The notes: generated by a model not told the origin, from the letters alone. A stretch of DNA of 61,251 bases from Isotricha intestinalis (GCA_023807065.1 JAJJLU010003519.1:1-61251), one strand, 5' to 3'. Shown: positions 9,790 to 20,682, numbered from the stretch's first letter. Numbers and translations: made by a program.

Positions 9790-10865
9790 AATGCAATCTT
9801 ATATTTTTTTAAATGTAAAATAAACAAATGCTAAATCTAATTGTATATCTAATTATAAATAGGAATTTATAATTGAAAATTATAATAAAAGAATATTAAA
9901 TTTAATTATCAATTATATATCTACAACATTTTTTATCATAAATAAGCAAATTATTTTAATTTATTTAATTATAAAAATAAATTTATAAAATATTTTTATT
10001 ATACAAAATTAATTCTCAGATTTATAATAAGCTTTTTGAGCTTCTATAATTTTTTGAATTTCTGATTTTAGTTATTATCACTATTAACAACATTATCATA
10101 TTTATCAATAAGATTAATTTAAAAATTGAAATTAATAGTTTTTTTATTGTTGGAAATAAAAATGAATTATTTATATTTTTATGATTGATTAATTAAGATA
10201 AAAATGATGTTATCATATTAATACTATTATTTCTTTTAAAAAAATATTATTGATTTTTATTTCATTAATATTTCTTAAAATTTATAAAATTTACTTATAA
10301 ACAATAATTGAAAATCTAAAATTTTTATAAATCATCAATGTAAATATAATCTCAATTTTTAAATTTTTTATTATAATTAAATTTAGCTTTTTTTATAATT
10401 TTAATTTCTTTACAAAATCCATCCCTGAAATTTTGAATCATAAAAAAATTAAAAGAATTAACTCATAAGTATTGAAAAAGAAATATCATTTAATAAGATT
10501 TTCACTATTTCTATATAAAAATATTATCCTAAAATATACTTATTTATTTTACTTTAAAAAATTAATCTTGAATATTATAAAATTTTATGATTGTATAAAT
10601 ATTAAATATAATTAATTTTTTTATTGTTTTTCTAAATTTTTTTATTTAATTTCATAAAATTTAATGTTTTATACATCATTTGAATTTAAATATATCCATT
10701 AGTAGAATTATCAATATTATTATTAAATTATATTCTATCTTAATAAATTCTTAAAAATCCTTTTTGGAAATTTTGAAATGAATAAAAGATAGAAATTTAT
10801 TTTAATAATAAAGATTAATTAAATTAAATAAATGATATAAAAAAATTCAAAAAAAAGAAGAAATA
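9790..10865. other. Gene-poor spacer, about 1.08 kb
   Basis: There is no open frame with convincing coding character. On the minus strand a short stretch near 10017-10080 (KIIEAQKAYYKSEN before TAA) and another near 10380-10440 (NFRDGFCKEI) look slightly protein-like, but stops and shifts separate them and they are no longer than chance allows in DNA this A/T-rich. It presumably includes the 3' end of the PLK transcript and the promoter of the first CNG channel. Confidence 0.4.
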
Positions 10866-13800
10866 ATGAGATCAATATCAATAAAGCAAAATAATAATAT
10901 AATAAATTATATAAATAAGAAAAACACTGCAAATTCGAATAAAAAGGATAATAATACTTTAAAAGAAGCAGAAAATTTATTGAAAGGTTATGTAAATAAT
11001 CTAGTAAAACAAACAGTTCTTGAATTTAATGTTGAAGAAAGAAGAAGTTTTCTTTTGAAAAGAAATAAATATGGTTATGGAGGAAGTTCAAGTAATTTAA
11101 GAGTAAAAAGAAAAAGAGGAATGTTAAGAAAAAAAGAAAATGATGATAAAGAATTTAAAAGAAGAATGAGTTATAATATTGACAATAATAATAGATATCA
11201 ATTTGAAGTTTATAAAAAAGATAATGAACTTTTAGATAAAAAAGAACAAATTATTCTTGATAAAAATGTTAAATTTGAGAAAAAAAAAAGTGAAAGTGAT
11301 GAAAATTTAACTGATGAAAAATCATCATCAAGAGTTTTTCAAAGGAAAAAAAATAATTTCAAAACTCAAAAAATAGAAAAATTTTCTGATAATATCCCAA
11401 AAAGTCCTAAAAAGAGGTTAAAAACATATGAAAAAGCAAAATCAAATTCAAATTCAAACAATCAATTTCAAACTGAAATAAAGGGTTCTCCTGAATTAGA
11501 AAGTAAAAATATAAATCAAAAAAAAACAAATAAAGAAGAATCAAAAGAATTATTTTCTTTTTTAAAAAAACCACAAATTTTTGAAGGTGATAGTGAATTA
11601 AAAGAAAATTTAGGATTTAATAATGAAGATGATATTTTGCATTTTTCAGGTTTATCAAATAAAAATATTTTACAATTAAATGAAATAAAAAAAGAATTAC
11701 ATAAAACTTTAATAGGAAAAAAACAATCAATTGAAGAAAAACTTTCGCTTAAATCTTATTTAAATGATGATAATTTTCAAAATGAAAATAATGCATCAAA
11801 TATAAATAATATATCTAATATTATTGATAAAGAAAAATATAGAATTTTAACTAGAAAAGGTTATGTTTATGATTCTTATGATGATGAAGAAAATTTTGAT
11901 GAAAAAGATATTCATTCTCACTTTGTTCCTGAATCTTTTTTTATTATAATTTTCGATTTTTTTGTTGCTATTTGTGTTTTGTATAATTTAATTTCTATTC
12001 CTCTTTTTTTAGGTCATAATCGCATTTATTGTCTTTCTGATAATTATTTCACTTTCCAAAATATCATTGATAATATTATTGATTTTATTTTTATTTTAGA
12101 TATTTTTATCAATTTTTTCACGGCTTATTATAATTTTGATGAAGTTTTAATTATTGATTCTAAATCTATTTATAAAAATTATTTAAAAACTTGGTTTTTC
12201 TTTGATTTATTATCTGCAATTCCAATCAAAACTATTATAATTCTTTATAATAAAGATTGTTATCATTCAGATATTACAACTCAACTTTATAATGGTAATT
12301 ATTATTATTTATTTTTATTATTAAGATTAATAAAAACATTCCAAGTAATATCAAAAAACCAATTTTTAATTGTTTTAGAAAATGAATTAAGCAAATTTGA
12401 CAATTACAATAGTTATGGAAGATTATTAATAACTTTAATAATATTCTTCATATCATTACATATAGTAGCATGTATATTAATATTTTTAGGTAAAAACGAA
12501 TATCCAAATTGGATAATAAATTTCGGTCATAACGACAAGACTTTTTCTCAAATGTATTTAATAGGCATATATTATACAATAACAACAGTAACAACAGTAG
12601 GTTATGGTGATTTATCATGTGTAACAACAATAGAAAAAATATTTGGTTTATTTATGGAAATTGTTGGAATTATTGCTTATTCTTGGGCTTTGACTGCTAT
12701 GTCTAATTACGTTAAAATTGAAAATGATAAACAAATTGATTTTAAAAATAAATGTCAAATTTTATCTGAAATTAAATTAAGTTATCCTCATTTACCTGAT
12801 GATTTATATGAAAGAATTATTAGATTTTTAAGATATAAACATAATTCAGAACAAAAAGATAATCATATTATATTTGATGAATTACCTATTGCTTTAAGAA
12901 ATACTTTATTATATGAAATGTATAAACCAATAATTAATAGTTTTAATTTTTTTAAAAATTTCACTAATAGTGATTTTATAATTAAAGTAATATTAGCTTT
13001 TAAGCCAATATTAGCTTTAAAAAATGATATTTTAATTAAAGATGGTGATTTTGTAGAAGATATAATATTTGTTAAACGAGGAAGATTAAGTTTAGAACTT
13101 CCAATTGATTTTAATCCTCCAAAACAAAAAAGAAGTGTTAGAAGAGATTCTCTTTTAGGAATAAGAAGAACTACTATTTTTTTTAATAATTTACAAAGAG
13201 AAAATAGTGTTTCTCCAAATTTAAAAACAAAAATATTTAATAGCCCAACTAAAAAAAATTTAAAAAGCCCAATGAATATATTAAAAACTTTAACAAAAAG
13301 TTTAACAAAAATGCAAACAAAAAATGAGAATGAAAATATTCAAAATTTTAAAGTTTTAGAAATAAGAAAAAATGAACATTTTGGTGATATTTTAATGTTC
13401 TTAAATCAAAGAAGTCCATTACTTTTAAAAGTGAAATCAAATAAAGCAGAATTATTTTTTTTAAATAAATCAGAAGCAATAGCAATATCAACAAGTTATC
13501 CTCAATATTGGAAGAGAATAAATAAGAAATCTCTTTTTAATATGGAACAAATAAAAAGATTAACTAATAAAATTATTAAAATTATTTCTTCTTCACATGG
13601 GATTGCAAAACCAAAGAAAAAAAATATATTAAAAACTTCTTCTCTTTTAAGTAATAATAATTTTGAATTTGTGCCAGAAGATGATTCTGATTTAAAAACA
13701 ATTCCTTCTATTTCTGAAGAAAGTAATATTGATAATACTCTTTTTAAAACTAACTTTTATACAAGTGAAGATGAAGAGGAAAAAGAAAATAATGAAAATA

Positions 13801-15014
13801 ATAGTGATATTGATAATGATAATGATAATGATGATGATGATAATAATAAAATGAATAAAAGAGGAAAAATTAGAAATATGAATCAAAGTTTAAATACTAT
13901 TTTAGAAGATGAAGGTTATTCTTCTAGTTCTCAATCTTCTTATTCTTCTTTTTCTACTTCTTTAAAAAAAGAAAAATCAGAAAAATCAGAAAAAACAGAA
14001 AAAACAGAAAAAAATATACAATTACAAACAATAAATTCTGAAGACATATCAAGTGAAAAAAATTCATCTTCATCACCATCAGAAGAAAGTGGTTTTGAAA
14101 AGAAAATTAAATCAAAATCAAAAAAATCAGAAAATTCATGTGATGATATTATAAGAAAAAAAGAATCAATAGAAGTAAGTATAACTCCATATAACAAAGA
14201 AGAAATAAATAATGAAATATATCCAGAAGAAATATTTATAACAACAGGAGGAACAAATACAAATTATATAATAAATAATAATATTCTTCACCCTATTATT
14301 TCAGATAATATTTCCGTTTGTTCAACTGAAATTTCTTTTTCTATTAATTCAGAATATGAAAATATTGATGAATTAAGTGATCATGTTTATTCAAAAGATC
14401 ATAAATTAAGAAAAAAAGTAAAAAAATATATTAAAGATTTAATTAATTTCAAAAATCAAACTTTTATGACAAAAAGTTCAATAGGCAGTGGAATAAAAAA
14501 TAATTTTAGTATATCAAAAAATTATCATCATATGAAAAATCCATATAGAAAAATTCCTTCTGAAAATTATAAAAATCCAACAATTAAACATTTTGGAAGT
14601 GGAAATGGATTTAATATTCAAAAAACAAAAACAATAAATCATGGTAATTTTAGTACTGATCATTTAAAAACTAATTATACTAGAAATAATTCTGGTAAAA
14701 TTGGAAACAATCATATTAATAATATTTTAAATTATGAAGAAAATGAAAAATTAATTATTAATAATAATAATAATAATAATAATAAATCTAGTAAAATTCT
14801 TGATGTTATTGGACATAATATTGAAAAAAATGTTATGAATTTAAATAATCCTGAACAATTTTATTCTGAATTTTTCTTAAAGTTTATGAATAAAAAAAAA
14901 GGAAATAATTCTAGTATTGAAATTAAAAAAGAAGAACAAGATTTTATAAATAAAATTGAAAGAAAAGCTACGGTTAGAGAAAAAGGGTTTAAAAATATTA
15001 AATCCAAAATATGA
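10866..15014 (+). CDS. Cyclic-nucleotide-gated/EAG-type K+ channel, paralogue 1
   Basis: 1382 residues, ending in TGA. A basic, disordered N-terminus of about 350 residues leads into six membrane segments: S1 near 356, S2 and S3, S4 (LLLRLIKTFQVI, few positive charges), S5 near 520, the pore helix, and S6 ending near 618. The selectivity filter TTVTTVGYGDL (Gly579) predicts K+ selectivity. A C-linker (LPDDLYERIIRFLRYK) is followed by a cyclic-nucleotide-binding fold (KPILALKNDILIKDGDFVED through GRLSLELP). This fold is interrupted by a basic insertion of about 90 residues before it resumes with NEHFGDILMFLNQRSP. The usual phosphate-cassette R-[TA]-A is RSP here, so ligand binding is uncertain. 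The C-terminal about 500 residues are low complexity (SEKSEKTEKTEK) but share short motifs with the paralogue at 25.8 kb. Plasma or ciliary membrane location is likely. Confidence 0.9.
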   Translation: MRSISIKQNNNIINYINKKNTANSNKKDNNTLKEAENLLKGYVNNLVKQTVLEFNVEERRSFLLKRNKYGYGGSSSNLRVKRKRGMLRKKENDDKEFKRRMSYNIDNNNRYQFEVYKKDNELLDKKEQIILDKNVKFEKKKSESDENLTDEKSSSRVFQRKKNNFKTQKIEKFSDNIPKSPKKRLKTYEKAKSNSNSNNQFQTEIKGSPELESKNINQKKTNKEESKELFSFLKKPQIFEGDSELKENLGFNNEDDILHFSGLSNKNILQLNEIKKELHKTLIGKKQSIEEKLSLKSYLNDDNFQNENNASNINNISNIIDKEKYRILTRKGYVYDSYDDEENFDEKDIHSHFVPESFFIIIFDFFVAICVLYNLISIPLFLGHNRIYCLSDNYFTFQNIIDNIIDFIFILDIFINFFTAYYNFDEVLIIDSKSIYKNYLKTWFFFDLLSAIPIKTIIILYNKDCYHSDITTQLYNGNYYYLFLLLRLIKTFQVISKNQFLIVLENELSKFDNYNSYGRLLITLIIFFISLHIVACILIFLGKNEYPNWIINFGHNDKTFSQMYLIGIYYTITTVTTVGYGDLSCVTTIEKIFGLFMEIVGIIAYSWALTAMSNYVKIENDKQIDFKNKCQILSEIKLSYPHLPDDLYERIIRFLRYKHNSEQKDNHIIFDELPIALRNTLLYEMYKPIINSFNFFKNFTNSDFIIKVILAFKPILALKNDILIKDGDFVEDIIFVKRGRLSLELPIDFNPPKQKRSVRRDSLLGIRRTTIFFNNLQRENSVSPNLKTKIFNSPTKKNLKSPMNILKTLTKSLTKMQTKNENENIQNFKVLEIRKNEHFGDILMFLNQRSPLLLKVKSNKAELFFLNKSEAIAISTSYPQYWKRINKKSLFNMEQIKRLTNKIIKIISSSHGIAKPKKKNILKTSSLLSNNNFEFVPEDDSDLKTIPSISEESNIDNTLFKTNFYTSEDEEEKENNENNSDIDNDNDNDDDDNNKMNKRGKIRNMNQSLNTILEDEGYSSSSQSSYSSFSTSLKKEKSEKSEKTEKTEKNIQLQTINSEDISSEKNSSSSPSEESGFEKKIKSKSKKSENSCDDIIRKKESIEVSITPYNKEEINNEIYPEEIFITTGGTNTNYIINNNILHPIISDNISVCSTEISFSINSEYENIDELSDHVYSKDHKLRKKVKKYIKDLINFKNQTFMTKSSIGSGIKNNFSISKNYHHMKNPYRKIPSENYKNPTIKHFGSGNGFNIQKTKTINHGNFSTDHLKTNYTRNNSGKIGNNHINNILNYEENEKLIINNNNNNNNKSSKILDVIGHNIEKNVMNLNNPEQFYSEFFLKFMNKKKGNNSSIEIKKEEQDFINKIERKATVREKGFKNIKSKI

Positions 15015-15550
15015 TATTTATTTTTTATCCATTCTATTTAAATGTTATTTAGAGTTGATTTCAAAATTTTATAATTAATAATCCCAAATAGTTTTTATTA
15101 TTCTTTTTATATATTTTATTAATTGGGATATTTCTTTTATCTCTGTAAAAGGTAAAAAAAATATATATAACAATAAATAAAAAGGATAATGGTAAAAAAT
15201 ATCACTTTATATTGTAATTTCAAATAAAGAAGTTAACAACATAAATAATAAATATACATTAAATTAAGTAAATTTAAATTATATTTATAAAAATATAAAT
15301 AAAAAGAACAAATTTTTGTTCAAAAAAATATATAAAGAAATATATCTTGAAGTTGGGGAAAAAATTTTTATAGCGACAAAAAATAAATAATAATATAAAG
15401 AATATTCAAACATTTTTCAAATCCAGAAAAAATATATGATAATTTAAATATTGACATTAAAAAAGTATTGATAAAAATAATTAAACTTATTATACATATA
15501 TCATAATCTAAAACTAATCAAATTGAAAAAAAATATAAAAATCAAAAAAT
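15015..15550. other. Spacer downstream of the CNG channel
   Basis: I see no gene or repeat. The sequence is A/T-rich with scattered stops in all frames. It borders the Mei2-like relic that starts near 15.56 kb. Confidence 0.4.
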
Positions 15551-15559
15551 TAGAAGTTG

Positions 15560-15940
15560 AAAAACAAATAAATTTAGATTATGTAATAATGGAAAAAATA
15601 CAAGAATAACAGTAAGAAATATTCCAATAAGATATAAAGAAAAAAAATAAATGAATTTGAAGAATTTAAAATGAATTTAATTCATATAAATATGAAAAAA
15701 TAGGGATAAAGATTATATATTTATTAATTTTATTTATCCTTATCATATTTAATGAAAATTTTAATATAAAATTGGCTTCTAATTGAAAATGGAAAAAAAG
15801 TAAATTAAAGTCTACAAATTTTAAAGTATATATGATATTAAAAAACTAAATAAAAATTAATAATTGAAAAAATCCTTATTTTTTTAATGAAATTGAAACT
15901 TCTAAAATTTTATTGAAGTTCGGGGTAAATATATTAAAAC
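15560..15940 (+). pseudogene. Relic of a Mei2-like RNA-recognition-motif gene
   Basis: No intact frame, but pieces in neighbouring frames line up in order with the Mei2-type C-terminal RRM. KQINLDYVI is followed by NNGKNTRITVRNIPIRYKEK (family pattern: INL..I..G.d.RTT.MIRNIPnkYt), then INEFEEFK. Next comes KDYIFINFIYPYHI (family pattern: nvGYAFINFidp.hi), and near 15.88-15.93 kb NPYFFNEIETSKILLKFG stands where the family's C-terminal extension lies. At least three frameshifts and several stops (TAA, TAG, TGA) separate the pieces. Mei2-like proteins bind RNA and regulate meiosis and cell differentiation. It must be dead, or read in a way I cannot see. The order and spacing of motifs make chance unlikely. 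Confidence 0.6.
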
Positions 15941-16092
15941 AATTACAAACAAAATATTCTAAAATGATTTTATAATTTATTAATTTTTTGAATAAATAGA
16001 TTAAACATAAAAAATTTTTTTTATTATCTTGCAGTTATTTGAATTAATTGAAATTAGAATATTATAAAATCAGATATTAACTCTTTTAATAA

Positions 16093-17352
16093 ATGAATAA
16101 TTTATTGAGCTCAAAAAAACTTAAAATAACAAAAGGAAATTATGATATTACATTTATTCAAAATTTTGATTTTATTATGATTAAAGTTGGACATAATTAT
16201 GAATTAAAATATTATGATAATGATTTTTTGAATGTTGAAGAAAAAGATATTTCTGTTTATGAAGAAAATAATGAAGCATATATATACATTAAAAATAAAA
16301 AATATAAATTAGAAAAAAAATATAATACTACTCAAGATATAAAACAACGAGAAAATGAATTTATGAGAGAAAAGCAAAAATTTTATAATACAATAAATAC
16401 TTATAAAAAAGAAATTAATAAGTTAAGAATGGAAAATGAATTAATTAAAGGTAAAAAATTAAATGAAATAATTTTAGATAAAACAATACTGAAAGATAAT
16501 TTTAAATTAAATAAAAAGATTAAATATTTATCTATTTTTCCTTCAGGTAAATTCATATCTTTAGGTGACGATATTCAAATTTGGGATAAAAGTTTTCATT
16601 CTCTAATCACATTAGATTTACCAGAAACAGAAAATTTAAATGAAATTTTCATTATAAATGATAATTATTTTTTGTTATATAATTATGATATAGTTAAATA
16701 TTTTAAAGTAAACAAAATATTTCAAAGAGAACCAAAGAAAAATTTGAATGCTAAAATTAATTCAATTTCAGTTTTTTCAAATGAAAATGAATTTATAATA
16801 AGTACTGAAAAAGGATTATTCAAATTAGATTCAGAAGAAAATTTAAAACCAATTGGAGAAGAAGAGCAAATAAAATTTTCATTGATAATAGAAGATTTAA
16901 ATCTATTAATTTCATCAGGAAGGAATAAAATTATAGTTAGAAATTTAAATAATTTTTTGATAAAACAAAATATAAATAAAAACGGAGATTACATTTATCA
17001 AGTAGATAAAAATAAAATTCTTATTACAGAAAAGAATAAAAAACTTTTTAGAATATACGAATATTCAGATTTATTTAAAGAAAAAAAAAAAATTGAACTA
17101 GAAAATTATTTTGATGAAGTTTTAATTTTAGATGATTATATTCTTTTCAGAGGAATATATGAAATATCTTCTTTAGTCGATATTTATCATAAAAAAACAT
17201 TAAATGAGATTGTTAGACTAAAAATTGGAAATGATAATGTATCATATAAATTCTTAAAAATAAAAGGTAAAAACACTTTTATAAATTATACTTTACAAGA
17301 TAATGAGATTTCTATTTATAAAATTGACTGGAAAGAAATAATTAATCAATAA
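16093..17352 (+). CDS. Beta-propeller (WD40-like) protein with an N-terminal coiled coil
   Basis: 419 residues, ATG to TAA. Residues about 78-130 form a charged coiled coil (QRENEFMREKQKFYNTINTY and following). From about 145 onward there are repeated blade-like units of about 40 residues with weak WD40 character, for example IKYLSIFPSGKFISLGDDIQ ending IWDKSF, INSISVFSNENEFIISTEKG, and IIEDLNLLISSGRNKIIVRN. The WD/GH dipeptides are largely degenerate. Similar coiled-coil plus propeller proteins are abundant in ciliates. The partner is unknown. It is convergent with the PX-WD40 gene, with an old relic between them. Confidence 0.65.
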   Translation: MNNLLSSKKLKITKGNYDITFIQNFDFIMIKVGHNYELKYYDNDFLNVEEKDISVYEENNEAYIYIKNKKYKLEKKYNTTQDIKQRENEFMREKQKFYNTINTYKKEINKLRMENELIKGKKLNEIILDKTILKDNFKLNKKIKYLSIFPSGKFISLGDDIQIWDKSFHSLITLDLPETENLNEIFIINDNYFLLYNYDIVKYFKVNKIFQREPKKNLNAKINSISVFSNENEFIISTEKGLFKLDSEENLKPIGEEEQIKFSLIIEDLNLLISSGRNKIIVRNLNNFLIKQNINKNGDYIYQVDKNKILITEKNKKLFRIYEYSDLFKEKKKIELENYFDEVLILDDYILFRGIYEISSLVDIYHKKTLNEIVRLKIGNDNVSYKFLKIKGKNTFINYTLQDNEISIYKIDWKEIINQ

Positions 17353-18062
17353 TAGATTAATGATTGTGGGTTTGTATTCTTTTTAATCATTAAATTATTT
17401 ACAGATAATAAATTTGATATTATTTGAGATATTATATTATTACTAGACAACATTACACTTTTTAATTTATATTTCTTTTTTTTTAATATTTCATCAAATA
17501 CTTTTATTTGAATTCCTTTAATAAATTCATTTTTTGAATAATCGTTATTTATTGTTTGCCTATTTTTTTGACTTTTTTTGAACTACTTTTTGAAGGGCTT
17601 TTTATGCTCATATATTTTTATTATTTTATCAAAATCACTTGATTTTGGTATATAAATTTGTATTTCTAATAAAGTATTATTAATATAATTTAAAATATTA
17701 TTTAATTGAAATAAGAGGATAATATTTCTATGAGTGACAATTATATATTTATTATTATTTTTTAATATTTATAATTTTAATTATTTTCTTATTTGAAATA
17801 TTATTATAAGAACAAGAATATTAATTGCAGTAAAAAAAGTTTTTTTATTGAAGTAGAAGATAATGAATGTTTCCTATAGAAATATTTTTTTATTTATATA
17901 TTTTTCTCCTATCATTTGCATAATTTCAGAATTAATTGAATTTCTTTTTTTTGAATTTAATTCAATTAACTTAATTATAATTATATTTTGTTGAGATTTA
18001 TTTTATTATTATGTTTTATTTTGAATTCTTCTTTTTTATATGATAAAATTTTTAATTAATAT
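17353..18062 (-). pseudogene. Relic of an unidentified protein-coding gene
   Basis: On the minus strand two long stop-free stretches in one frame, of about 58 and 79 codons, are separated by a single TAG; together they cover roughly 17.35-17.76 kb. The distal part reads SKNEFIKGIQIKVFDEILKK and ends NNLMIKKNTNPQSLIYY before TGA at the convergent boundary with the propeller gene. Upstream (to about 18.06 kb) coding-like pieces such as NSINSEIMQMIGEKY continue, but in shifting frames (four shifts needed). In DNA this A/T-rich a random frame meets a stop about every ten codons, so such open runs are improbable by chance. No family recognised and no surviving start codon found. Decay, rather than introns, is favoured because no GT..AG pair bridges the breaks. 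Confidence 0.5.
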
Positions 18063-18234
18063 TTCTATTTATTAATGATTTTCATGAATTAATAGACTTT
18101 TGTTAATTAGTAATTATTATTCGACTAAAAATTAAATAATTATTTAACTAATTCATACAAACAAAAATAAAATTTAAATATAATAATAAAAATTATATAT
18201 AAAAATTAAAACTCGAAATATAATTTTTGGATTT

Positions 18235-20487
18235 TTATTTTGAATTTAAAGACCAACCATCTAAATCTAATGACCATATTTCTTCTTCTGTTAAAGGATC
18301 ATCTTTATTTCTAATTTTTAATTTTTTATTATTATTTATATTTAATTCTTTTGTATCTTTATTAAAAATATTTGTAAATTTATTTTTATTTTCATTATTA
18401 TTATCATATTCATTTTCACTATCTAAATTCTCATTATTACTTTTTTTAGGATTTAATCCAAATAATTTTTCCATTGAATTATCAATATTCTTTTTTTCAT
18501 ACTTTTCATTTTTTAACATTTGATCAGGATAATAAATAGGTAATTTAACCATTTTTAAGCTTTTATCTTCAGATAAAGTAATTAAACTTTTTCTTTTTTC
18601 TTCAAAAAACATATCAGAAATACTTTTCAAATGAGCATCAATAACAAATTCTGGAATTGTATCATTATCATAATAAACATTAACAGAACCATTATTTAAA
18701 GCAAATAACATTTCTCCTCTTTCAGTTAATATAATTTTATTGATAATAACATTATAACTAATATTCATTTCTTTAATTTTATTAATTTCAACTTTTTTAT
18801 TATATTTTTTTTCTTCATAATTATTAATTTTATAAAAAATAGCTTTTCCATATTTAACTCCAATAATTAAAATATTATTATCAACATTATAATAAATAGT
18901 AGTAATCATTGTTTGAGAAGGAACAGTAAATTTAATAATAATTTTAGGTTCAATTGGATTTGAAAATAAATCAATAATATAAAAGTTACCTCCTTCATCT
19001 CCTAAAAAAACTTTATTAAATTTATCATCAAATAACATTGAAGAAATATTTTTAATAGTAATTAAACATTCTTTAATAAAAGTTTGATAATTTAAATCAT
19101 ATATTTTAATATATGATTCATTAGAAATAGTATAAATATAACCATCAATAAAATTTATAATAGTTCCAATAATTTTATTATTAAATGCTTTAAAATTTCC
19201 TGCTTCAATAATAAATTGTCCTTGACTTTCTTTTGTATTTTCATTAATAAATATTTTATATAAATGCACTGTTCCATCATTCATTCCTACACAAAGACAG
19301 TTTTTATCTTTATAATAATTTATTGATGTACATTCTGAATAAGTTGGTTTTGCATATAAAACTTCAAAATGATATATATTTTGATAATTTTTAATTATAT
19401 TAAATATTACTATTTGACCTAAAACTTTTTTGTCCTTTTCATCATTTTTCTTTTTGAAAAAAGATATATTTTTTATTTTATTTGTTATTCCTGAAAAAAA
19501 TGAATCATAAGCTTTTCCACATCCAATAAATAATAAATTAGCATTTTCTAAAAAATAACCACATGAAATAGGTAAAATTAATTCATCATGTAAATCATAT
19601 AATTCTAAAGGATAATATAATTGAATATCTTTATAATGATTTTCTAATCTTAAAAATTTAACACAATAAATAGAAGTTAATAAATCTGGTCTATTACATA
19701 TTTCTTTAATATATTTATTTAATTTATCAATAGTATTTTTAGGGTCATTTAATTTTGATATTGAAGTAGAAGGAAAATTTGGTACTGTAGTATAATATTT
19801 TTGGAAAATTAAATTCATTTCATAAAATTCTCTATATTTCCTAAATAAAGTCCATTCTTTTTTTGATAAATTTGAATATAAATTTATTTTAAAATAAATT
19901 AATTCTTTATTTTCAAAATATTTAATTTCATAATCTGAAATAAAAACACTTAAATTATATTCATTAATATCTATTTTATTATTAAATTCTTTGCTTAATG
20001 AATTTGTATTTATTCCAAATACATTTGAAGGTCTTGATATTAATGAGTAGTTATCATTTAAGAAATTATCTTCTATGTTATTATTATCAAAATTTTCTTG
20101 ATTTGGTAAAAAAGGTGAAGATAATTTATTTATTGTTTCTGGTAATTTTATTATTGTATTTTTTATTGAATTTTTTAAATAATTTTTTGCTTTTGATGCT
20201 CCAATTTTTATTTTATTTTTTACTGAATTTTCTTCTTCTAAATAATTATTTCCTTCTAAATTATTATTTCGATTAAAATCATTATTAAAAAATGAATTAC
20301 TTTTAAAATTCAAATTATTTTTATTATTATTTATTTCCTTATTATCTAATAAATCAAATGATCTTCCTATTGATATTGAATGTCTATTAAAAAAATTATT
20401 CTCATTTTTTTTATTTATTAAATTTGAGTGAGATTCTCTTTCTTTTAATTCATCATTTGAATTTGATAAATCATTTTCCATAAACAT
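18235..20487 (-). CDS. PX-domain plus WD40-repeat protein
   Basis: 750 residues, starting MFMENDLSNSND and ending in TAA. After a Ser/Asn-rich N-terminus, residues about 175-285 are a PX domain: NLSVFISDYEIKYFENKELI, EWTLFRKYREFYEMN with the basic phosphoinositide-binding RKYREF, a Pro-containing loop (VPNFPSTSISKLND), and LNKYIKEICNRPDLL...CVKFLRLE at the end. Residues about 300-690 carry WD40-type blades (NCLCVGMNDGTVHLYKI, KVFLGDEGGNFYIIDLFSNP, EKRKSLITLSEDKSLKMVKL). The C-terminus is acidic and ends DPLTEEEIWSLDLDGWSLNS. PX domains bind phosphoinositides on endosomes; a PX-propeller fusion suggests a membrane-trafficking scaffold. That role is inference from the domains. Confidence 0.8.
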   Translation of the reverse strand: MFMENDLSNSNDELKERESHSNLINKKNENNFFNRHSISIGRSFDLLDNKEINNNKNNLNFKSNSFFNNDFNRNNNLEGNNYLEEENSVKNKIKIGASKAKNYLKNSIKNTIIKLPETINKLSSPFLPNQENFDNNNIEDNFLNDNYSLISRPSNVFGINTNSLSKEFNNKIDINEYNLSVFISDYEIKYFENKELIYFKINLYSNLSKKEWTLFRKYREFYEMNLIFQKYYTTVPNFPSTSISKLNDPKNTIDKLNKYIKEICNRPDLLTSIYCVKFLRLENHYKDIQLYYPLELYDLHDELILPISCGYFLENANLLFIGCGKAYDSFFSGITNKIKNISFFKKKNDEKDKKVLGQIVIFNIIKNYQNIYHFEVLYAKPTYSECTSINYYKDKNCLCVGMNDGTVHLYKIFINENTKESQGQFIIEAGNFKAFNNKIIGTIINFIDGYIYTISNESYIKIYDLNYQTFIKECLITIKNISSMLFDDKFNKVFLGDEGGNFYIIDLFSNPIEPKIIIKFTVPSQTMITTIYYNVDNNILIIGVKYGKAIFYKINNYEEKKYNKKVEINKIKEMNISYNVIINKIILTERGEMLFALNNGSVNVYYDNDTIPEFVIDAHLKSISDMFFEEKRKSLITLSEDKSLKMVKLPIYYPDQMLKNEKYEKKNIDNSMEKLFGLNPKKSNNENLDSENEYDNNNENKNKFTNIFNKDTKELNINNNKKLKIRNKDDPLTEEEIWSLDLDGWSLNSK

Positions 20488-20682
20488 TTTTTTTATTTAA
20501 ACTATTATTAAATATATTTTATATTAAGAAAAAATAATAATAAATATTGGTTTATACTTATATTAAATATATTGAAATTAATAAGAATTAATAAATAAAA
20601 AGGTATTAAATTTTAAAATTAAATATCTCTTTTAATTAACAGTAAGATGAAAATTAAATAATAATATAACAAAAAAATAAAT

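Noticed and set aside
10017..10440. Possible minus-strand gene relic (KIIEAQKAYYKSEN; NFRDGFCKEI)
   Set aside because: Pieces of 20-28 codons separated by stops and shifts are near chance length and match no family I know.
12448..12630. Leu/Ile-rich short frames opposite or across the channel and other genes
   Set aside because: These are composition shadows of A/T-rich coding DNA on the other strand or frame, with no independent support.
13973..14013. Short tandem repeat (SEKSEKTEKTEK coding) considered as a mobile or regulatory repeat
   Set aside because: It is an ordinary in-frame low-complexity run inside the channel tail.
15000..15050. TGA at the end of channel 1 read as Cys, extending the protein (Euplotes-type code)
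   Set aside because: The extension is ten codons to a TAA, and long frames elsewhere contain no in-frame TGA, so TGA is a stop here.
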